Shown here: in pieces, positions 6,520-16,170 of the stretch
How positions within the stretch are numbered: the first letter of the stretch is position 1
Layout of the letters: every line of letters starts with the position of its first letter
Assembly: GCF_001029285.1 (NCBI RefSeq)
Contig: NZ_LDZY01000002.1
Coordinates: 1-64,000, forward strand
Length of the DNA stretch: 64,000 nt
Direction of reading: 5' to 3'
From: Desulfosporosinus acididurans
GTDB taxonomy: Bacteria > Bacillota > Desulfitobacteriia > Desulfitobacteriales > Desulfitobacteriaceae
Program-made: the position numbers and the translations under genes
Notes under the pieces: generated by a model
The model's input: only the letters and a program-made list of their open reading frames with translations
What the model was told of the DNA's origin: nothing
Database searches by the model: none

Positions 6520-8922
6520 TTGAATTTCGAAGGACAAGCACCAAAGAACTGGTTAAAGATAAATTTAACGCCCAATGCCCGTGTTGTGTTGGAAAAGAGA
6601 TATTTAAAACAAATTGATGGACAAGTTATCGAGACGCCGGAGGATATGATTTATCGAGTTGCCAATGTAATTGCCGCCATTGAAGAAGAAAAGTATGGCA
6701 AAGGTGAGAAAGAAACACGGGCTTTGGCGAAGGAATTTTATACAATTATGGCCAATCTTGAGTTTATGCCTAACTCTCCGACCTTAATGAATGCGGGTCG
6801 GGACCTAGGACAGCTGAGTGCCTGTTTTGTCTTACCGATTGAAGACAGTATGGAGGATATTTTTGATGCGATAAAAAATGCGGCAATTATTCATAAGTCT
6901 GGCGGAGGAACGGGCTTTAGTTTTTCACGTCTGCGTCCTAAAAATAGTATGGTTCGTTCAACAGGCGGCGTAGCCTCGGGACCAATTTCTTTTATGAAGG
7001 TTTTTAATTCGGCTACAGAAGCCGTAAAGCAGGGTGGAACTCGACGCGGGGCTAATATGGGAATACTGAAAGTTGACCACCCGGATATTTTAGATTTTAT
7101 CCAATGCAAAGAGGACAATAAGGAAATTACGAACTTTAATATCTCAGTTGGGATTACGGAAGAATTTATGAAGGCTGTCCGTGAAGAGAGGGATTATGAC
7201 CTTATTAACCCTCATTCTGGGGAAGCAGCAGGTAAATTATCTGCTCGCGAGGTTTTTGCTAAAATTGTTGATCATGCATGGCAAAACGGAGAGCCGGGAA
7301 TTGTCTTTCTTGATCGTTTAAACGAAAGCAATCCTACTCCCCAACTTGGTAAAATTGAAGCGACAAACCCCTGTGGGGAACAGCCCTTGCTTCCTAATGA
7401 AGCGTGTAACTTAGGCTCCATTAACCTTAAACTTATGGTGACTGAGAAAAATGGTAAAATGGTTATCAATTGGGAGCGATTAAGTCATGTTACCCGTCTG
7501 GCGGTACGCTTTTTGGATAACGTTATCGATGCCAATCAGTACCCGCTAAAGATTATTGATGAGGTTGTAAAAGGAAATCGTAAAATTGGCCTGGGAGTAA
7601 TGGGCTTTGCTGATATGTTGATTTTGCTGCAAACGTCTTATGCTACGGAAGAAGCCGTTGACTATGCGGAAAAAGTCATGAAATTTATTCAGACGGAAGC
7701 ACGCATCGAGTCCCAACGTCTAGCCGAAGAACGAGGAACTTTTCCCAATTATGAAAGCTCTATTTATGACGGAGTTATGAAACTGCGTAATGCCACACTA
7801 ACCACAATTGCCCCGACGGGAACGATATCGATGATTTGTGCTGCATCGAGCGGAGTTGAACCTCTTTTTGCAGTGGCTTATACGAAAACTGTCATGGATG
7901 GCACTTCGTTAGTTGAGGTAAACCCTCTTTTTGAAACTTTCGCGAAAGAGTACAATTTTTATTCACCGGAACTAATGCGTAAAATTGCTGAGAAAGGAAC
8001 GGTTCTCGGACTGCCGGAGGTTCCTAACTGGGTACAGGAAATCTTTACGACGGCTCAAGAAACTTCTCCGGAATGGCATATCCGCATTCAGGCCGCTTTT
8101 CAAAAATATACGGATAACGCAGTTTCTAAGACGATTAATTTTGCTAATTCAGCAACACGAGAAGATATTGCAGAAGCATATCGTTTAGCAGACGAGTTGA
8201 ACTGCAAAGGCTTAACGGTTTATAGGGATGGAAGCAGAGAGGAACAAGTACTTTCTACTGGAACTACAGTACCGGCAGCCGCTGAGGCCTCCAAACAAGC
8301 TGCAGGCGGGGATCAAGGACAAGCCCTGACCTCTTCAGCTGGTCAGATAACTGCCCCCAGTACCCCGTTTGTTCCTGAAGTGAATACCGTAATGCCTCGT
8401 CCACGCCCGACCACAACTATTGGGGTTACAGAGAAAATTAAAATTGGCTGCGGCAATCTTTATGTTAGTGTTAATGCTGATGAAAAGGGAATATGTGAAG
8501 TATTTACAAATACCGGCCGGGCTGGAGGATGTTCTTCACAATCAGAGGCCACAGCTCGCCTGATTTCTATTGCTTTACGTTCCGGTTTGTCTGTTGATGC
8601 CATTATTGAGCAAGTCAAAGGAATTCGCTGCCCTGCTTGTATGCGACGTGAAGGGGTAAGCGTGACTTCCTGTCCGGATGCAATTGCCCGTGTCATTAAG
8701 AAATATAATGAAGTAGGCATCAATGTTACACAAGTCCAGGCTGTTGAAGGGCAAAATGCAAGCGGACTTTCAAAAGTTACGGGTCCCTCTGGAAAGATTT
8801 CTGCCAAGAAGTCCCTTCCGGGCGTAGCTCCAGCGAATGCCTGCCCAGAGTGCGGTATGCCGATTAACCATGAAAGCGGCTGCGTTGTCTGCACCCATTG
8901 CGGATATTCGAAGTGCGGATAA
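6520..8922 (+). CDS. nrdJ: Adenosylcobalamin-dependent (class II) ribonucleotide reductase
   Basis: This enzyme reduces ribonucleotides to deoxyribonucleotides using coenzyme B12. The body (residues about 1-590) is the ribonucleotide reductase barrel, with the NPCGEQ active-site motif near residue 285 and GTISM[10 protein letters not shown] near 430. A TSCPD domain (about 640-735, ending VTSCPD) follows a Pro/Ala/Thr-rich linker, and the C-terminus carries a cysteine motif, CPECG to C-x-HCGYSKCG, used for redox exchange and zinc binding in this group. The length of 800 residues is normal. The start is TTG at 6520 with GGGGGA six bases upstream. It is co-transcribed with nrdR and works with or without oxygen, but needs cobalamin, fitting the cobalt/nickel uptake genes at 28.8-31.6 kb. 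Confidence 0.95.
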   Translation: MNFEGQAPKNWLKINLTPNARVVLEKRYLKQIDGQVIETPEDMIYRVANVIAAIEEEKYGKGEKETRALAKEFYTIMANLEFMPNSPTLMNAGRDLGQLSACFVLPIEDSMEDIFDAIKNAAIIHKSGGGTGFSFSRLRPKNSMVRSTGGVASGPISFMKVFNSATEAVKQGGTRRGANMGILKVDHPDILDFIQCKEDNKEITNFNISVGITEEFMKAVREERDYDLINPHSGEAAGKLSAREVFAKIVDHAWQNGEPGIVFLDRLNESNPTPQLGKIEATNPCGEQPLLPNEACNLGSINLKLMVTEKNGKMVINWERLSHVTRLAVRFLDNVIDANQYPLKIIDEVVKGNRKIGLGVMGFADMLILLQTSYATEEAVDYAEKVMKFIQTEARIESQRLAEERGTFPNYESSIYDGVMKLRNATLTTIAPTGTISMICAASSGVEPLFAVAYTKTVMDGTSLVEVNPLFETFAKEYNFYSPELMRKIAEKGTVLGLPEVPNWVQEIFTTAQETSPEWHIRIQAAFQKYTDNAVSKTINFANSATREDIAEAYRLADELNCKGLTVYRDGSREEQVLSTGTTVPAAAEASKQAAGGDQGQALTSSAGQITAPSTPFVPEVNTVMPRPRPTTTIGVTEKIKIGCGNLYVSVNADEKGICEVFTNTGRAGGCSSQSEATARLISIALRSGLSVDAIIEQVKGIRCPACMRREGVSVTSCPDAIARVIKKYNEVGINVTQVQAVEGQNASGLSKVTGPSGKISAKKSLPGVAPANACPECGMPINHESGCVVCTHCGYSKCG

Positions 8923-8937
8923 TAAAAGTGTTCACTG

Positions 8938-8975
8938 ATAATAAAGTCTGACACTGAATAATAAAGTCGGACACT
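8938..8975. repeat. Two tandem 18-bp copies resembling an IS end
   Basis: ATAATAAAGTCTGACACT (8938-8955) and ATAATAAAGTCGGACACT (8958-8975) differ at one base and are 20 bp apart, starting 15 bp after the nrdJ stop. Repeated TGT-type terminal motifs of this kind occur at ends of some insertion sequences, so this may be a solo IS end. No transposase is adjacent. Confidence 0.5.
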
Positions 8976-9038
8976 ATTGGACAACCGATGTTGACTTTGA
9001 AAAATTAATAACTATCAGGACTAACCAAAATGCATCTT

Positions 9039-9070
9039 AGCCAATAACTGAAATATTACGGTTATTGGCT
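9039..9070 (+). terminator. Terminator of nrdR-nrdJ
   Basis: AGCCAATAAC (9039-9048) pairs with GTTATTGGCT (9061-9070), followed by TTTGTTTTTA. A near-identical stem is found at 26905-26939. The rest of 8976-9411 contains only the 29-bp repeat copy and AT-rich DNA; no gene is seen. Confidence 0.8.
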
Positions 9071-9132
9071 TTTGTTTTTACTATTATGCATTTATAACCG
9101 TTTTATCTATAATTGGAAGCTAAGTGTTTAGC

Positions 9133-9161
9133 TTGGGCTAAGTCATAGTTAGTAGGATAAT
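9133..9161. repeat. 29-bp exact direct repeat, left copy
   Basis: The sequence TTGGGCTAAGTCATAGTTAG plus nine more bases is identical to 20320-20348, which spans the last codons and stop of the UvrD-like helicase gene. Here it is in non-coding DNA. The two copies bracket 11.2 kb of accessory genes. Confidence 0.85.
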
Positions 9162-9411
9162 GCGAATCAGATAATTAAGCGAACCATCTCCAAATAAACG
9201 AGACTACGTTAACTTAATACTGGTTTTCTATGATTGAATATTTAAGTTAGTAAGCGCATCAAAAGATAAATTGTCGTACACAGAGGAATTTGGAAGAAAA
9301 CGGAGAATAAATTTTAATCGTCTTCTTTATTAGACCAAATTAATGTGTTTTAGAATATATTTCTCGTCTTACACTCTTAATGTAAATATTTATTAGAAAG
9401 AGAGTATTAAC

Positions 9412-10728
9412 GTGGGTTTTGCATTTTTTAAATGGGGGATTTTACTTATTAGTATTGGAATTGTTGTCTATTTAGGATTAAAAAAACCGAATACTCTAAT
9501 CTCGTTACTCGTTGGGGTGGTCGCTTTAGATATTTCCGAGACTTGGTTTCCGCTGTTGGAAAAACTCAGCTCCCAGCCTGTATTTACTCTAGCCCGTATT
9601 CTTAGCCTCGGTATTATCTTGTCTGCGCTTAGACGTTTATGGATTGAACCTAAGAAATATCAAAATCTGAAAAAGATTCTAAATCATTTTTTATCTCGTG
9701 CCCTAATGATTTATATTACAATTGGGGCATTTAGCATTTTTTATTCCATTGGACGGGGACTAACCGTAGTTGAGGTTGTTCGATTGCTGACGTTTTTTTT
9801 GCTTTACCTCAGCATCTGCCTTATTGCGGAACGTAAATACACCCTTTTTCCCTTTCGGGTAGTCCATTGGGTCGGGGTGGCACTTGTTCCACTCACACTG
9901 TATGAAGGAATGACAAAACATTTTATCTGGCGGGGATATTTAGCAGTGGGAGAGATTGCACGCGTTAATTCAACCTTTTTGGACCCAAATATTTTTGCCC
10001 GCTACCTTGTATTAGGCATTGTGGCGAATTTAATTCTCCAAATCTATAACGTTGAAACCTGGAAGCGCCTTACGTATTTTATGTCGCTATTAGGATTGAT
10101 AGGAGCGTTAGCAATAACATTATCGCGCAGTGGAGAAGTAACTTTGGCTATCATCTTAGTTTTTATTCTCTTGCTTATTCCGAGAAAACAAATAGCCCAG
10201 TCGATTGGGCTAATGGGAGTAATTGGGTCCATTATCGTGGCTATGAGCCCGACCGTCCAGCATCGTCTGCTTACCTTTAGAGAGGGGCTGGGAGCGTTAG
10301 ATGCCCAGCGTAAATATTTAGGGAAAGTGGCTTGGGCAATGTTTACGGACCATCCGATTTTTGGAGTTGGTTTGGGTGGCTTTGAGAAGATGTTTAAAAC
10401 CTATTACATAAGCTATAAGACAGTTGCTGAAGGGGCAACTCGCTCACATACAACTCTTTTTACAATAGCAGCTGAGCTTGGATTATTGGGACTAACTGCA
10501 CTCGCGTTGATTTGGTTTGCGCTCATACAGATTCTTCGAAGTTTACGAAGTCTCGACCAAAATCGATTAGACTGGTATATTCCTGGTGTGGGGTACTTTT
10601 TATGGATTTTGACTATTTTTATTAGTTCTCAGTCCGAAGCGCGTTTCTTTGAAGACCCTGTACTCTGGGTTAGCATGGGTATGATACTCAGATTGTTGTT
10701 TGGTGTAGAGAATGATATGAAGACGTAA
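9412..10728 (+). CDS. O-antigen ligase/polymerase-family membrane protein (Wzy-like)
   Basis: The 438-residue protein has about eleven membrane segments and the O-antigen ligase (Wzy_C) domain. The motif N-x-TFLDPN-x-FARYL near residue 185 and the large extracytoplasmic loop ending in HPIFGVGLGGFEKMF (about 310-325), followed by SHTTLF, are typical. Members polymerise or ligate surface polysaccharide on the outer face of the membrane. Start is GTG at 9412 with an AAAGAGAG ribosome binding site. It stands alone with no glycosyltransferases nearby, so the substrate is unknown; a role in cell-surface glycan or teichuronic-type polymer assembly is inferred. Confidence 0.85.
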   Translation: MGFAFFKWGILLISIGIVVYLGLKKPNTLISLLVGVVALDISETWFPLLEKLSSQPVFTLARILSLGIILSALRRLWIEPKKYQNLKKILNHFLSRALMIYITIGAFSIFYSIGRGLTVVEVVRLLTFFLLYLSICLIAERKYTLFPFRVVHWVGVALVPLTLYEGMTKHFIWRGYLAVGEIARVNSTFLDPNIFARYLVLGIVANLILQIYNVETWKRLTYFMSLLGLIGALAITLSRSGEVTLAIILVFILLLIPRKQIAQSIGLMGVIGSIIVAMSPTVQHRLLTFREGLGALDAQRKYLGKVAWAMFTDHPIFGVGLGGFEKMFKTYYISYKTVAEGATRSHTTLFTIAAELGLLGLTALALIWFALIQILRSLRSLDQNRLDWYIPGVGYFLWILTIFISSQSEARFFEDPVLWVSMGMILRLLFGVENDMKT

Positions 10729-10873
10729 GTTTGGAATTTTCTATTAAGGCTGTCTGACTAATGCCCGTGGTGGATTTGAAATGACTCAAGTGAATTTTCG
10801 GCGATATTAAAGGCGTTTAGAGTTTTAAAAAGCGGAAGGAATTTGTTCCCATTATTCTTAAACCCTGTAGTAG

Positions 10874-10911
10874 AAATGCCGTCCAACCTCTATGTTAGGT
10901 GGACGGCATTT
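10874..10911 (+). terminator. Terminator hairpin after the Wzy-like gene
   Basis: AAATGCCGTCCAACCT pairs with AGGTGGACGGCATTT with one bulge. The core ATGCCGTCC/GGACGGCAT recurs near 12058-12092 and, imperfectly, at 14153-14176, so it belongs to a small hairpin family local to this region. Confidence 0.65.
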
Positions 10912-11185
10912 GTAGGATTTGGGGAAGTTGTATTATTAGCTCTCGAAAGTCTTAAAGTAAGCAATAAGAGTGAGTGTGTGAAATTTTTTTTACACGCTCC
11001 CTTTTGCTGAAGCTGAGCGAGTGCTCTTCTATCACTTCTTCAAAAAGTTCATGTTCAATCTCATTTAAGACCTTTAAAAATCATTTGTACTTCCGATTCA
11101 ATAATTAAGAAGTTTGCTTTAACTTTAACGAATTTTGGTTCCAGAAGAAAAAGAACCAGCGTGTATACAGACGTCGCAGTGCAAA
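10912..11185. other. Non-coding gap
   Basis: No convincing gene is present. A 43-codon open stretch on the minus strand (about 10960-11085) has no start codon or ribosome binding site and was not recognised; it may be a remnant. Confidence 0.4.
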
Positions 11186-11223
11186 AAAGCGCCTCAAGCC
11201 AAATTTGAACTTGTAGGCGCTTT
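11186..11223 (-). terminator. Terminator of the cupin gene
   Basis: AAAGCGCCT (11186-11194) and AGGCGCTTT (11215-11223) form the stem. Read on the minus strand it follows the cupin stop codon and ends in a run of six T residues. Confidence 0.75.
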
Positions 11224-11227
11224 ATCA

Positions 11228-11575
11228 TTATACATTCGCATCTGTTGCAAAGGCCTCTGAACCCATTGGTGATATTGTGACAAAAAGACGTAAGACCTCT
11301 TCACCGGTGTTTATAACCTGCAAGCTTTCCTGCCCATCAACCTGCATTAACTCGCCCACCTGCAACGAGGTTTCATTGCCATCCGTGACAACCTTAGCAT
11401 TACCCTCCATGACCTGCAGGAAAAGGGTTGATTCTAGATGCGTATGCCCCGGTAGCATTTCCCCTTTTGCAATGTTTAGAACAAAAGCAATTATATTATC
11501 GCTGGTGAAAAGCATTCGCTTGGCGATTTTCCCCAGTGGCTCTTGAAAATAATCATTGAAAATAAACTTGTTCAT
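11228..11575 (-). CDS. Small cupin-domain protein
   Basis: This 115-residue protein is a single cupin barrel. The metal-binding first motif is PGHTHLEST (about residues 42-50) and the second motif is around VGELMQVDGQESLQV. It lacks one of the usual histidines in motif 2, so metal binding may be altered. Cupins of this size are often small-molecule binding or detoxifying proteins; the substrate is unknown. An AGGAGG-like ribosome binding site precedes the ATG, and a clear terminator follows. It lies 115 bp downstream of a truncated alpha/beta hydrolase on the same strand. Confidence 0.8.
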   Translation of the reverse strand: MNKFIFNDYFQEPLGKIAKRMLFTSDNIIAFVLNIAKGEMLPGHTHLESTLFLQVMEGNAKVVTDGNETSLQVGELMQVDGQESLQVINTGEEVLRLFVTISPMGSEAFATDANV

Positions 11576-11690
11576 AGATAAATCCTCCTATAATTCTAAA
11601 CTAAACTTTAATATACCCAATTTGAATATTGTTACGAATTCCTTTTCTACAAAATGTTCAACTATCTTATAAGGAAGTAACCAAGTCAAA

Positions 11691-12011
11691 TCACAATAAA
11701 CTACCCAAAGCGATGCGGCCTCCCAAGGAAATGCCTAGAATATTTCCCCTATTAACCCCAACAGCACGTATGAGTTTTGCAGTATCATTTGCCATCATTT
11801 CAATGGTATAAATAATATCAGGCTTGTCAGTACGACCTGAACCACGGTTATCAAAGGCTAGGACTTTAAATTCTTCAGAGAGTTGATTAATAATTTCCTT
11901 ATAGACAGTTAAATCTGTCCCTAGTCCTGGAATAATCACAAGTGAATTGGCATTTTTTTCACCGTGAAATTCATAATACATGGTTATATCTTCGACTTTT
12001 ACAGTAGGCAT
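11691..12011 (-). pseudogene. Alpha/beta hydrolase, truncated after the nucleophile
   Basis: The frame shows the N-terminal half of an alpha/beta hydrolase: VIIPGLGTDLTVY with the oxyanion region, then AFDNRGSGRTDKP, and the nucleophile elbow GISLGG near the end. It stops ten residues after the elbow, where family members continue for about 150 more residues with the catalytic Asp and His. The product is only 106 residues from the ATG at 12011. A longer start at 12113 would read through a non-coding hairpin. The short read-through frame after the stop is only weakly hydrolase-like. It is most likely a deletion remnant and inactive. Confidence 0.75.
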
Positions 12012-12210
12012 TATTTTATAACTCCACAAATTAATTTCTAACCCATAACCGAACATTGATGCCGTCCCGACAAAGTGTTGGACGGCATTCATAGCATCGG
12101 AATAAAGTTCCATACTTTATACGTATTTTTCGGTAACAAATAACGGAAGTTATAGAGGTGGTTAATTCATTTGACATAGCATTAAAGTCAGTTTAAGGTG
12201 GAGAGAAAAC

Positions 12211-12420
12211 ATGGCAAATAGAAAATGGTCAATTGAAGAAATTGACGAGTATAGGAGAACTCACAATCAATATGTTTTCTATTTTAACCCAGATGATGCT
12301 AATTTTGTAGTTCCAAAAGCAAACGGACTGGGACGGACAAACAACTGGGCACATCCAGCTTCATGGTTAATAATTTTAGCAGTTGTAATTTTAATGGCTT
12401 ATCATGCATTCTTTAAATAA
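12211..12420 (+). CDS. Small DUF5808-type membrane protein
   Basis: This 69-residue protein starts with a charged region (WSIEEIDEYRR), then YFNPDDANFVVPK-x-NGLGRTNNWAHP, and ends in one membrane helix (about 48-66). The NPDD, VPK, G-x-G-x-T-x-N and HP pattern matches DUF5808, which also occurs as the C-terminal part of some DUF1648 membrane proteins. GGTGGAGAG lies upstream of the ATG. The function is unknown. It could be a stand-alone fragment of the longer family, but the good start signals argue for a real gene. Confidence 0.75.
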   Translation: MANRKWSIEEIDEYRRTHNQYVFYFNPDDANFVVPKANGLGRTNNWAHPASWLIILAVVILMAYHAFFK

Positions 12421-12541
12421 CCGAAATCTAATGTAATGGTTTTACTGGTTACTTCTTCTAATTCTTAAACCTTACGCGTCGGTGATGTTATGACACATCT
12501 ATAGCACAATAAGTTATAAGTTTCTTAAGAGGTTTTTGTGT

Positions 12542-12961
12542 ATGATTTTAGAGAAAATATTGAGGATTTTCCTTAAATTAAATATTTTAAGTGCTATATA
12601 CGCTCTGGCTTTATTTGCCCAGATTCAACTTATGGGAAATATTTATCGAATCGCTAGAATAACAAATTGGTCTGTTAAAACTGCTAATATACGGGTCGGT
12701 ATCTTGATTCTAATGATAATTATAGTTACATCAATTTTATTTTACCTAATCACAAGTAGGTATCTAAGTAAAGCAAAATTGAGATTTATAATAACACTTC
12801 TTTGGATTCCTTATTTCGTTATCTTCACTTTATTTTTATCTCCCGCAATGGTTCGGGGAGAAGAACCTCCTCCAGTCTTGGGGCTATTATTGATTGGTGT
12901 TTTTCTTATCTATCCTTTTTATATAGCATTTATCAATGTGATTTCCTCTGAAACCAAGTAA
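12542..12961 (+). CDS. Hypothetical membrane protein
   Basis: The 139-residue product has four predicted membrane segments, at about residues 10-30, 48-70, 80-100 and 112-132. The ATG at 12542 lies nine bases after AAGAGG; a TTG six bases earlier would be too close to it. No family was recognised and there are no catalytic motifs. It sits between the DUF5808-like gene and an AraC regulator with its own gaps on both sides, so no operon can be inferred. Confidence 0.6.
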   Translation: MILEKILRIFLKLNILSAIYALALFAQIQLMGNIYRIARITNWSVKTANIRVGILILMIIIVTSILFYLITSRYLSKAKLRFIITLLWIPYFVIFTLFLSPAMVRGEEPPPVLGLLLIGVFLIYPFYIAFINVISSETK

Positions 12962-13137
12962 TAAATGTTTTGCTATTTATTCGTATTCTACTCTTATAGC
13001 GTAGCATGGCAAGTTCTGCTAATTCTTAGACACATCAGTAAAATATGGAGTAATAATTATCCGACATAATAGTGCATGGAATATCGGGAAGATGAATTCA
13101 AATCCTGCTATTCTGTTACTGAAAGGAGGTTAAACTA

Positions 13138-14013
13138 ATGGATTTGCTTAAGAACCTGAATCGAGCATTGCAATATATTGAGGAGAATCTTGCTAATGAC
13201 ATCGATTTAAAGGAAGTAGCTAAGATGGCTATATGTTCTGAATACCATTTTTCAAGAATGTTTTCTTTCCTTGCAGGTATTTCTCTTTCAGAGTATATCC
13301 GTCGTAGACGACTAACTCTTGCTGCATTTGAACTTAAGAATAGTAGCATTAAAGTCATAGACATTGCAATGAAATACGGGTATAACTCCACAGATTCCTT
13401 TTCAAGAGCTTTTCAAAATCTGCATGGTATAACACCGACAGAAGCTAGGAAAAATGGTTGTCCACTTAAGGCTTATCCACCAATGACCTTCCAGCTATCA
13501 GTAAAAGGGGGAATTGAAATGAACTACCGAATTGTAGAAAAAGGTACATTTAGTATTGTTGGTATTAAAAAAAGAGTTCCTATAATTTTCAACGGGGTGA
13601 ATCCAGAGATTGCCTCAATGTGGCAGAGCCTTAACGATGAAACAATCAAACAACTTAAAGGACTTTCTAATATAGAGCCATCGGGAATAATAAGTGCATC
13701 GATTAACTTTTCAGAAGGACGTATGGAGGAAAAAGGAGAGTTAGACCATTATATAGGTGTAGCAACAACGAAAGAGTGTCCAGATAATTTCGCATGCCTC
13801 GAAGTTTCAAAATCTAAATGGGCTGTGTTTGAGGCAGTCGGACTATTCCCGGATGCACTACAAAATGTTTGGGGACGTATCTATGCTGAATGGTTCCCGT
13901 CTACAAATTACGAGCTGGCACAAGGGCCTGAAATTTTGTGGAATGAAAACAAAGATACATCCTCATCAAGTTTTAAAAGTGAGATATGGATACCAATAGT
14001 CGAAAGGTTATGA
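13138..14013 (+). CDS. AraC-family regulator with GyrI-like ligand domain
   Basis: The N-terminal 105 residues form the double helix-turn-helix of AraC/XylS regulators, with C-x-EYHFSRMF and the second recognition helix region [11 protein letters not shown]-x-LHG-x-TP. The C-terminal 165 residues are a GyrI-like (SOUL/BmrR-type) domain that binds hydrophobic drugs in related regulators. The length of 291 residues is standard for this architecture. AAAGGAGG lies seven bases upstream of the ATG. Such proteins usually activate multidrug or stress genes, but the target here is not evident; the following gene is on the opposite strand. Confidence 0.9.
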   Translation: MDLLKNLNRALQYIEENLANDIDLKEVAKMAICSEYHFSRMFSFLAGISLSEYIRRRRLTLAAFELKNSSIKVIDIAMKYGYNSTDSFSRAFQNLHGITPTEARKNGCPLKAYPPMTFQLSVKGGIEMNYRIVEKGTFSIVGIKKRVPIIFNGVNPEIASMWQSLNDETIKQLKGLSNIEPSGIISASINFSEGRMEEKGELDHYIGVATTKECPDNFACLEVSKSKWAVFEAVGLFPDALQNVWGRIYAEWFPSTNYELAQGPEILWNENKDTSSSSFKSEIWIPIVERL

Positions 14014-14078
14014 GAAATACTCAACAATGCGAAGTAAAACTTACTTCGAATTGTTCTTATTAAGCCTACTAACCAAAT

Positions 14079-14123
14079 AAACAGCTGTCCTCCACTGATA
14101 TTCAGCAACGAGGACAGCTGTTT
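14079..14123 (+). terminator. Terminator of the AraC-family gene
   Basis: AAACAGCTGTCCTC (14079-14092) is perfectly complementary to GAGGACAGCTGTTT (14110-14123). A second small hairpin, CGAAGTAA/TTACTTCG, lies closer to the stop codon at about 14031-14049. Confidence 0.75.
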
Positions 14124-14217
14124 AATTATAATTTGATACCCATCAGTATAAAATGCCTTCCCGCCTTGGACGGCATGAGTAGAAGTTGGTTTTTTTTGGT
14201 CCTGGATTTATAACATC

Positions 14218-14772
14218 CTACTGTGGATAGTAAATAACCATACACAATGTGCAGACTTCACTGCCCGAATTTTTATAACTATGTGGACTATCAGCCTTAA
14301 ATCGAATTGAATTGCCTGTAGTTACTAAGAAGTTATTGTTGTTTAAGCTTATTATAACCTCACCTGAAAATACGGTAATAAATTCTTGAGTACCATGAGG
14401 GTGTGCTTCTGCATCCAGATGACCACCACTATCAATCTCAAGAGAGTACATTTCGAATCTTCTTTTGCTATCAAAAGGAAATACTGGGAAATTCCTAAAT
14501 CTTCCGTTATCTTCAATAAGCGGTTGTATTTCGGTTTTATCAATACACTCAATATCTGCTTCTGGTCTGCTCATTAACTGGGTAAAGGATATTTTAAGCC
14601 CATTGGAAATTTTCCATACCGTTGATACTGTGGGGTTTACCTCGCCCCTTTCAATTTGACCAAGCATACTTTTGCTAACACCCGAAAGCCTTGATACATT
14701 ATCAAGGCTTAACTTTCTCTCTTCACGAAGTCTTTTTAAGTTTTCGGCGATAACATAATTCAATTTATCCAA
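14218..14772 (-). CDS. XRE-family regulator with C-terminal cupin domain
   Basis: A helix-turn-helix (about residues 6-60, LKRLREERKLSLDNVSRLSG) is followed by a cupin sensor domain in the last 80 residues (HPHGTQEFI). This HTH-cupin architecture controls small-molecule metabolism or export genes. The frame extends to a GTG at 14808, but that start overlaps an inverted repeat in the intergenic region. The TTG at 14772 has GGTGGG eight bases upstream, giving 184 residues, a usual size. It is divergent from the LysE exporter, which it probably regulates. Confidence 0.85.
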   Translation of the reverse strand: MDKLNYVIAENLKRLREERKLSLDNVSRLSGVSKSMLGQIERGEVNPTVSTVWKISNGLKISFTQLMSRPEADIECIDKTEIQPLIEDNGRFRNFPVFPFDSKRRFEMYSLEIDSGGHLDAEAHPHGTQEFITVFSGEVIISLNNNNFLVTTGNSIRFKADSPHSYKNSGSEVCTLCMVIYYPQ

Positions 14773-14802
14773 AATATTATCCCACCGTCCATTGACAATA
14801 TA

Positions 14803-14830
14803 GTGCACATAAAGTATTATTATATTGCAC
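14803..14830. promoter_or_regulatory. Candidate operator between XRE-cupin gene and lysE-like gene
   Basis: GTGCACATAA (14803-14812) and TTATATTGCAC (14820-14830) form an imperfect inverted repeat in the 120-bp divergent intergenic region. The right arm overlaps a TTGCAC that could serve as a -35 for the rightward gene. This is a candidate site for the XRE-cupin regulator; the assignment is inference. Confidence 0.5.
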
Positions 14831-14892
14831 GGTATGCTGTATAAAGATCATATTGTATATTATATCACACAAAATAGAGAGAGGGGAGTCAT

Positions 14893-15489
14893 ATGCCGAA
14901 TTTTACTGCTTTTTTATCGTATGTAGTTATTACAACCTTTACCCCAGGACCAAATAATATAATGTCCATGTCAAACGCCAGTCGTTATGGATTTAAGAAA
15001 AGTATATTTTTTAATATTGGAATTTTCTTTGGTTTCTTTACAATAATTGCTCTTTGTAGCACTTTTAGTGTAACACTTTTCCGCCTTATTCCCTCTATAA
15101 AACCAATTATGACTTGCATTGGAGCTGTTTATATTCTATGGCTTGCATGGAAGACATATAAAAATGACCCTCACAGTAAGGGTAATAGTGATAGCAAAGA
15201 CAAAAAGAAAACAAACACTTTCCAAGCGGGATTTCTTCTTCAGTTTGTAAATCCGAAGGTTATCCTTTACGGAATTACAACCGTTTCAACTTTCATTGTG
15301 CCGTACTACAGGTCTGCGGTTGTACTAGCAATATTTTCGGCAATTCTCGCTTCTGTTGGGTTTATAGCTACTTGTTGCTGGTCACTATTTGGTTCTGTAT
15401 TTCAAAAACTTCTTGTTCAAAACGAAAAGATTATCAATATTGTTATGGCATTACTACTTTTATATTGTGCTATTTCATTGTTCCTTTAA
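14893..15489 (+). CDS. LysE-family amino-acid/metabolite exporter
   Basis: The 198-residue protein has about six membrane segments and the family signature near the start, T-x-TPGPNN-x-MSM (residues 15-25), plus the central F-x-LQF-x-NPK motif near residue 115. These fit the LysE/RhtB translocator superfamily, which exports amino acids or related compounds using the proton gradient. GAGGGGAG precedes the ATG. It is divergent from the HTH-cupin gene, an arrangement common in Firmicutes. The exported substrate cannot be named. Confidence 0.88.
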   Translation: MPNFTAFLSYVVITTFTPGPNNIMSMSNASRYGFKKSIFFNIGIFFGFFTIIALCSTFSVTLFRLIPSIKPIMTCIGAVYILWLAWKTYKNDPHSKGNSDSKDKKKTNTFQAGFLLQFVNPKVILYGITTVSTFIVPYYRSAVVLAIFSAILASVGFIATCCWSLFGSVFQKLLVQNEKIINIVMALLLLYCAISLFL

Positions 15490-15660
15490 TTAGAAATGTA
15501 AATCGACTTTCATTTTCTAAAAATACAAGATTTCTACTACGCAATACCGATTAGTTTATATTATATTTATACTCTGTCGAATTGATTGAATAATTGAAGA
15601 TTAGGTAAAAATCATTGGTTATATTTATTAATCATTCTATATTAATCGGAGGTAGGTACG

Positions 15661-16170
15661 ATGGAAAAAGATGTTGTTATAAAAAAGTATATAGAATTAC
15701 TACAGAGTTTAGGTTCGGATAGTATAAAATCAATCGATACTAAATCAATTGTAACTGCTCCTTGGACAATCTATAAATGCCAATTTGGATGTGGACGATA
15801 CGGTAAAAGTTGGTGTTGTCCGCCAAAATCCCCAAGCTACAAACAGACTCAAGAAATAATAGATTGTTACAATATGGCTATTCTTTTTAGGTGTCATGAT
15901 ATGTCTATTGTGACCGATATTGCCGTGAAGATTGCTAAAGAAATGTTTCTCGATGGGTATTACAAGGCAATTGCCTTTGGTAGTGGTCCATGTATGCGAT
16001 GTAAAGAATGCAATACACAGGGGTGCAATTTTCCCGACAAGATAGCACCTGCCATGGAAGCTTGCGGAATAGACGTTTATCAAACCGTAAGGAATAATGG
16101 CTATGAAATTACAACTTTACGGGGAAAGGATGAAGTTCAAAATCATTTTGGACTAATACTTATAGAATAA
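15661..16170 (+). CDS. DUF2284 cysteine-rich metal-binding protein
   Basis: This 169-residue protein has conserved cysteine clusters: CQFGCGRYGKSWCCPP (about residues 40-56), and C-x2-C-x2-C-x4-C near residues 117-127, followed by F-x-DKI-x-PAMEACGIDV. The pattern matches DUF2284, a predicted metal- or Fe-S-binding protein widespread in anaerobes. The biochemical role is unknown. It has its own GGAGG ribosome binding site and stands alone. Confidence 0.88.
   Translation: MEKDVVIKKYIELLQSLGSDSIKSIDTKSIVTAPWTIYKCQFGCGRYGKSWCCPPKSPSYKQTQEIIDCYNMAILFRCHDMSIVTDIAVKIAKEMFLDGYYKAIAFGSGPCMRCKECNTQGCNFPDKIAPAMEACGIDVYQTVRNNGYEITTLRGKDEVQNHFGLILIE

Noticed and set aside
10960-11085. Start-less 43-codon frame on the minus strand with an acidic helix-like sequence
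   Set aside because: No start codon or ribosome binding site and no recognised family; at best a remnant.
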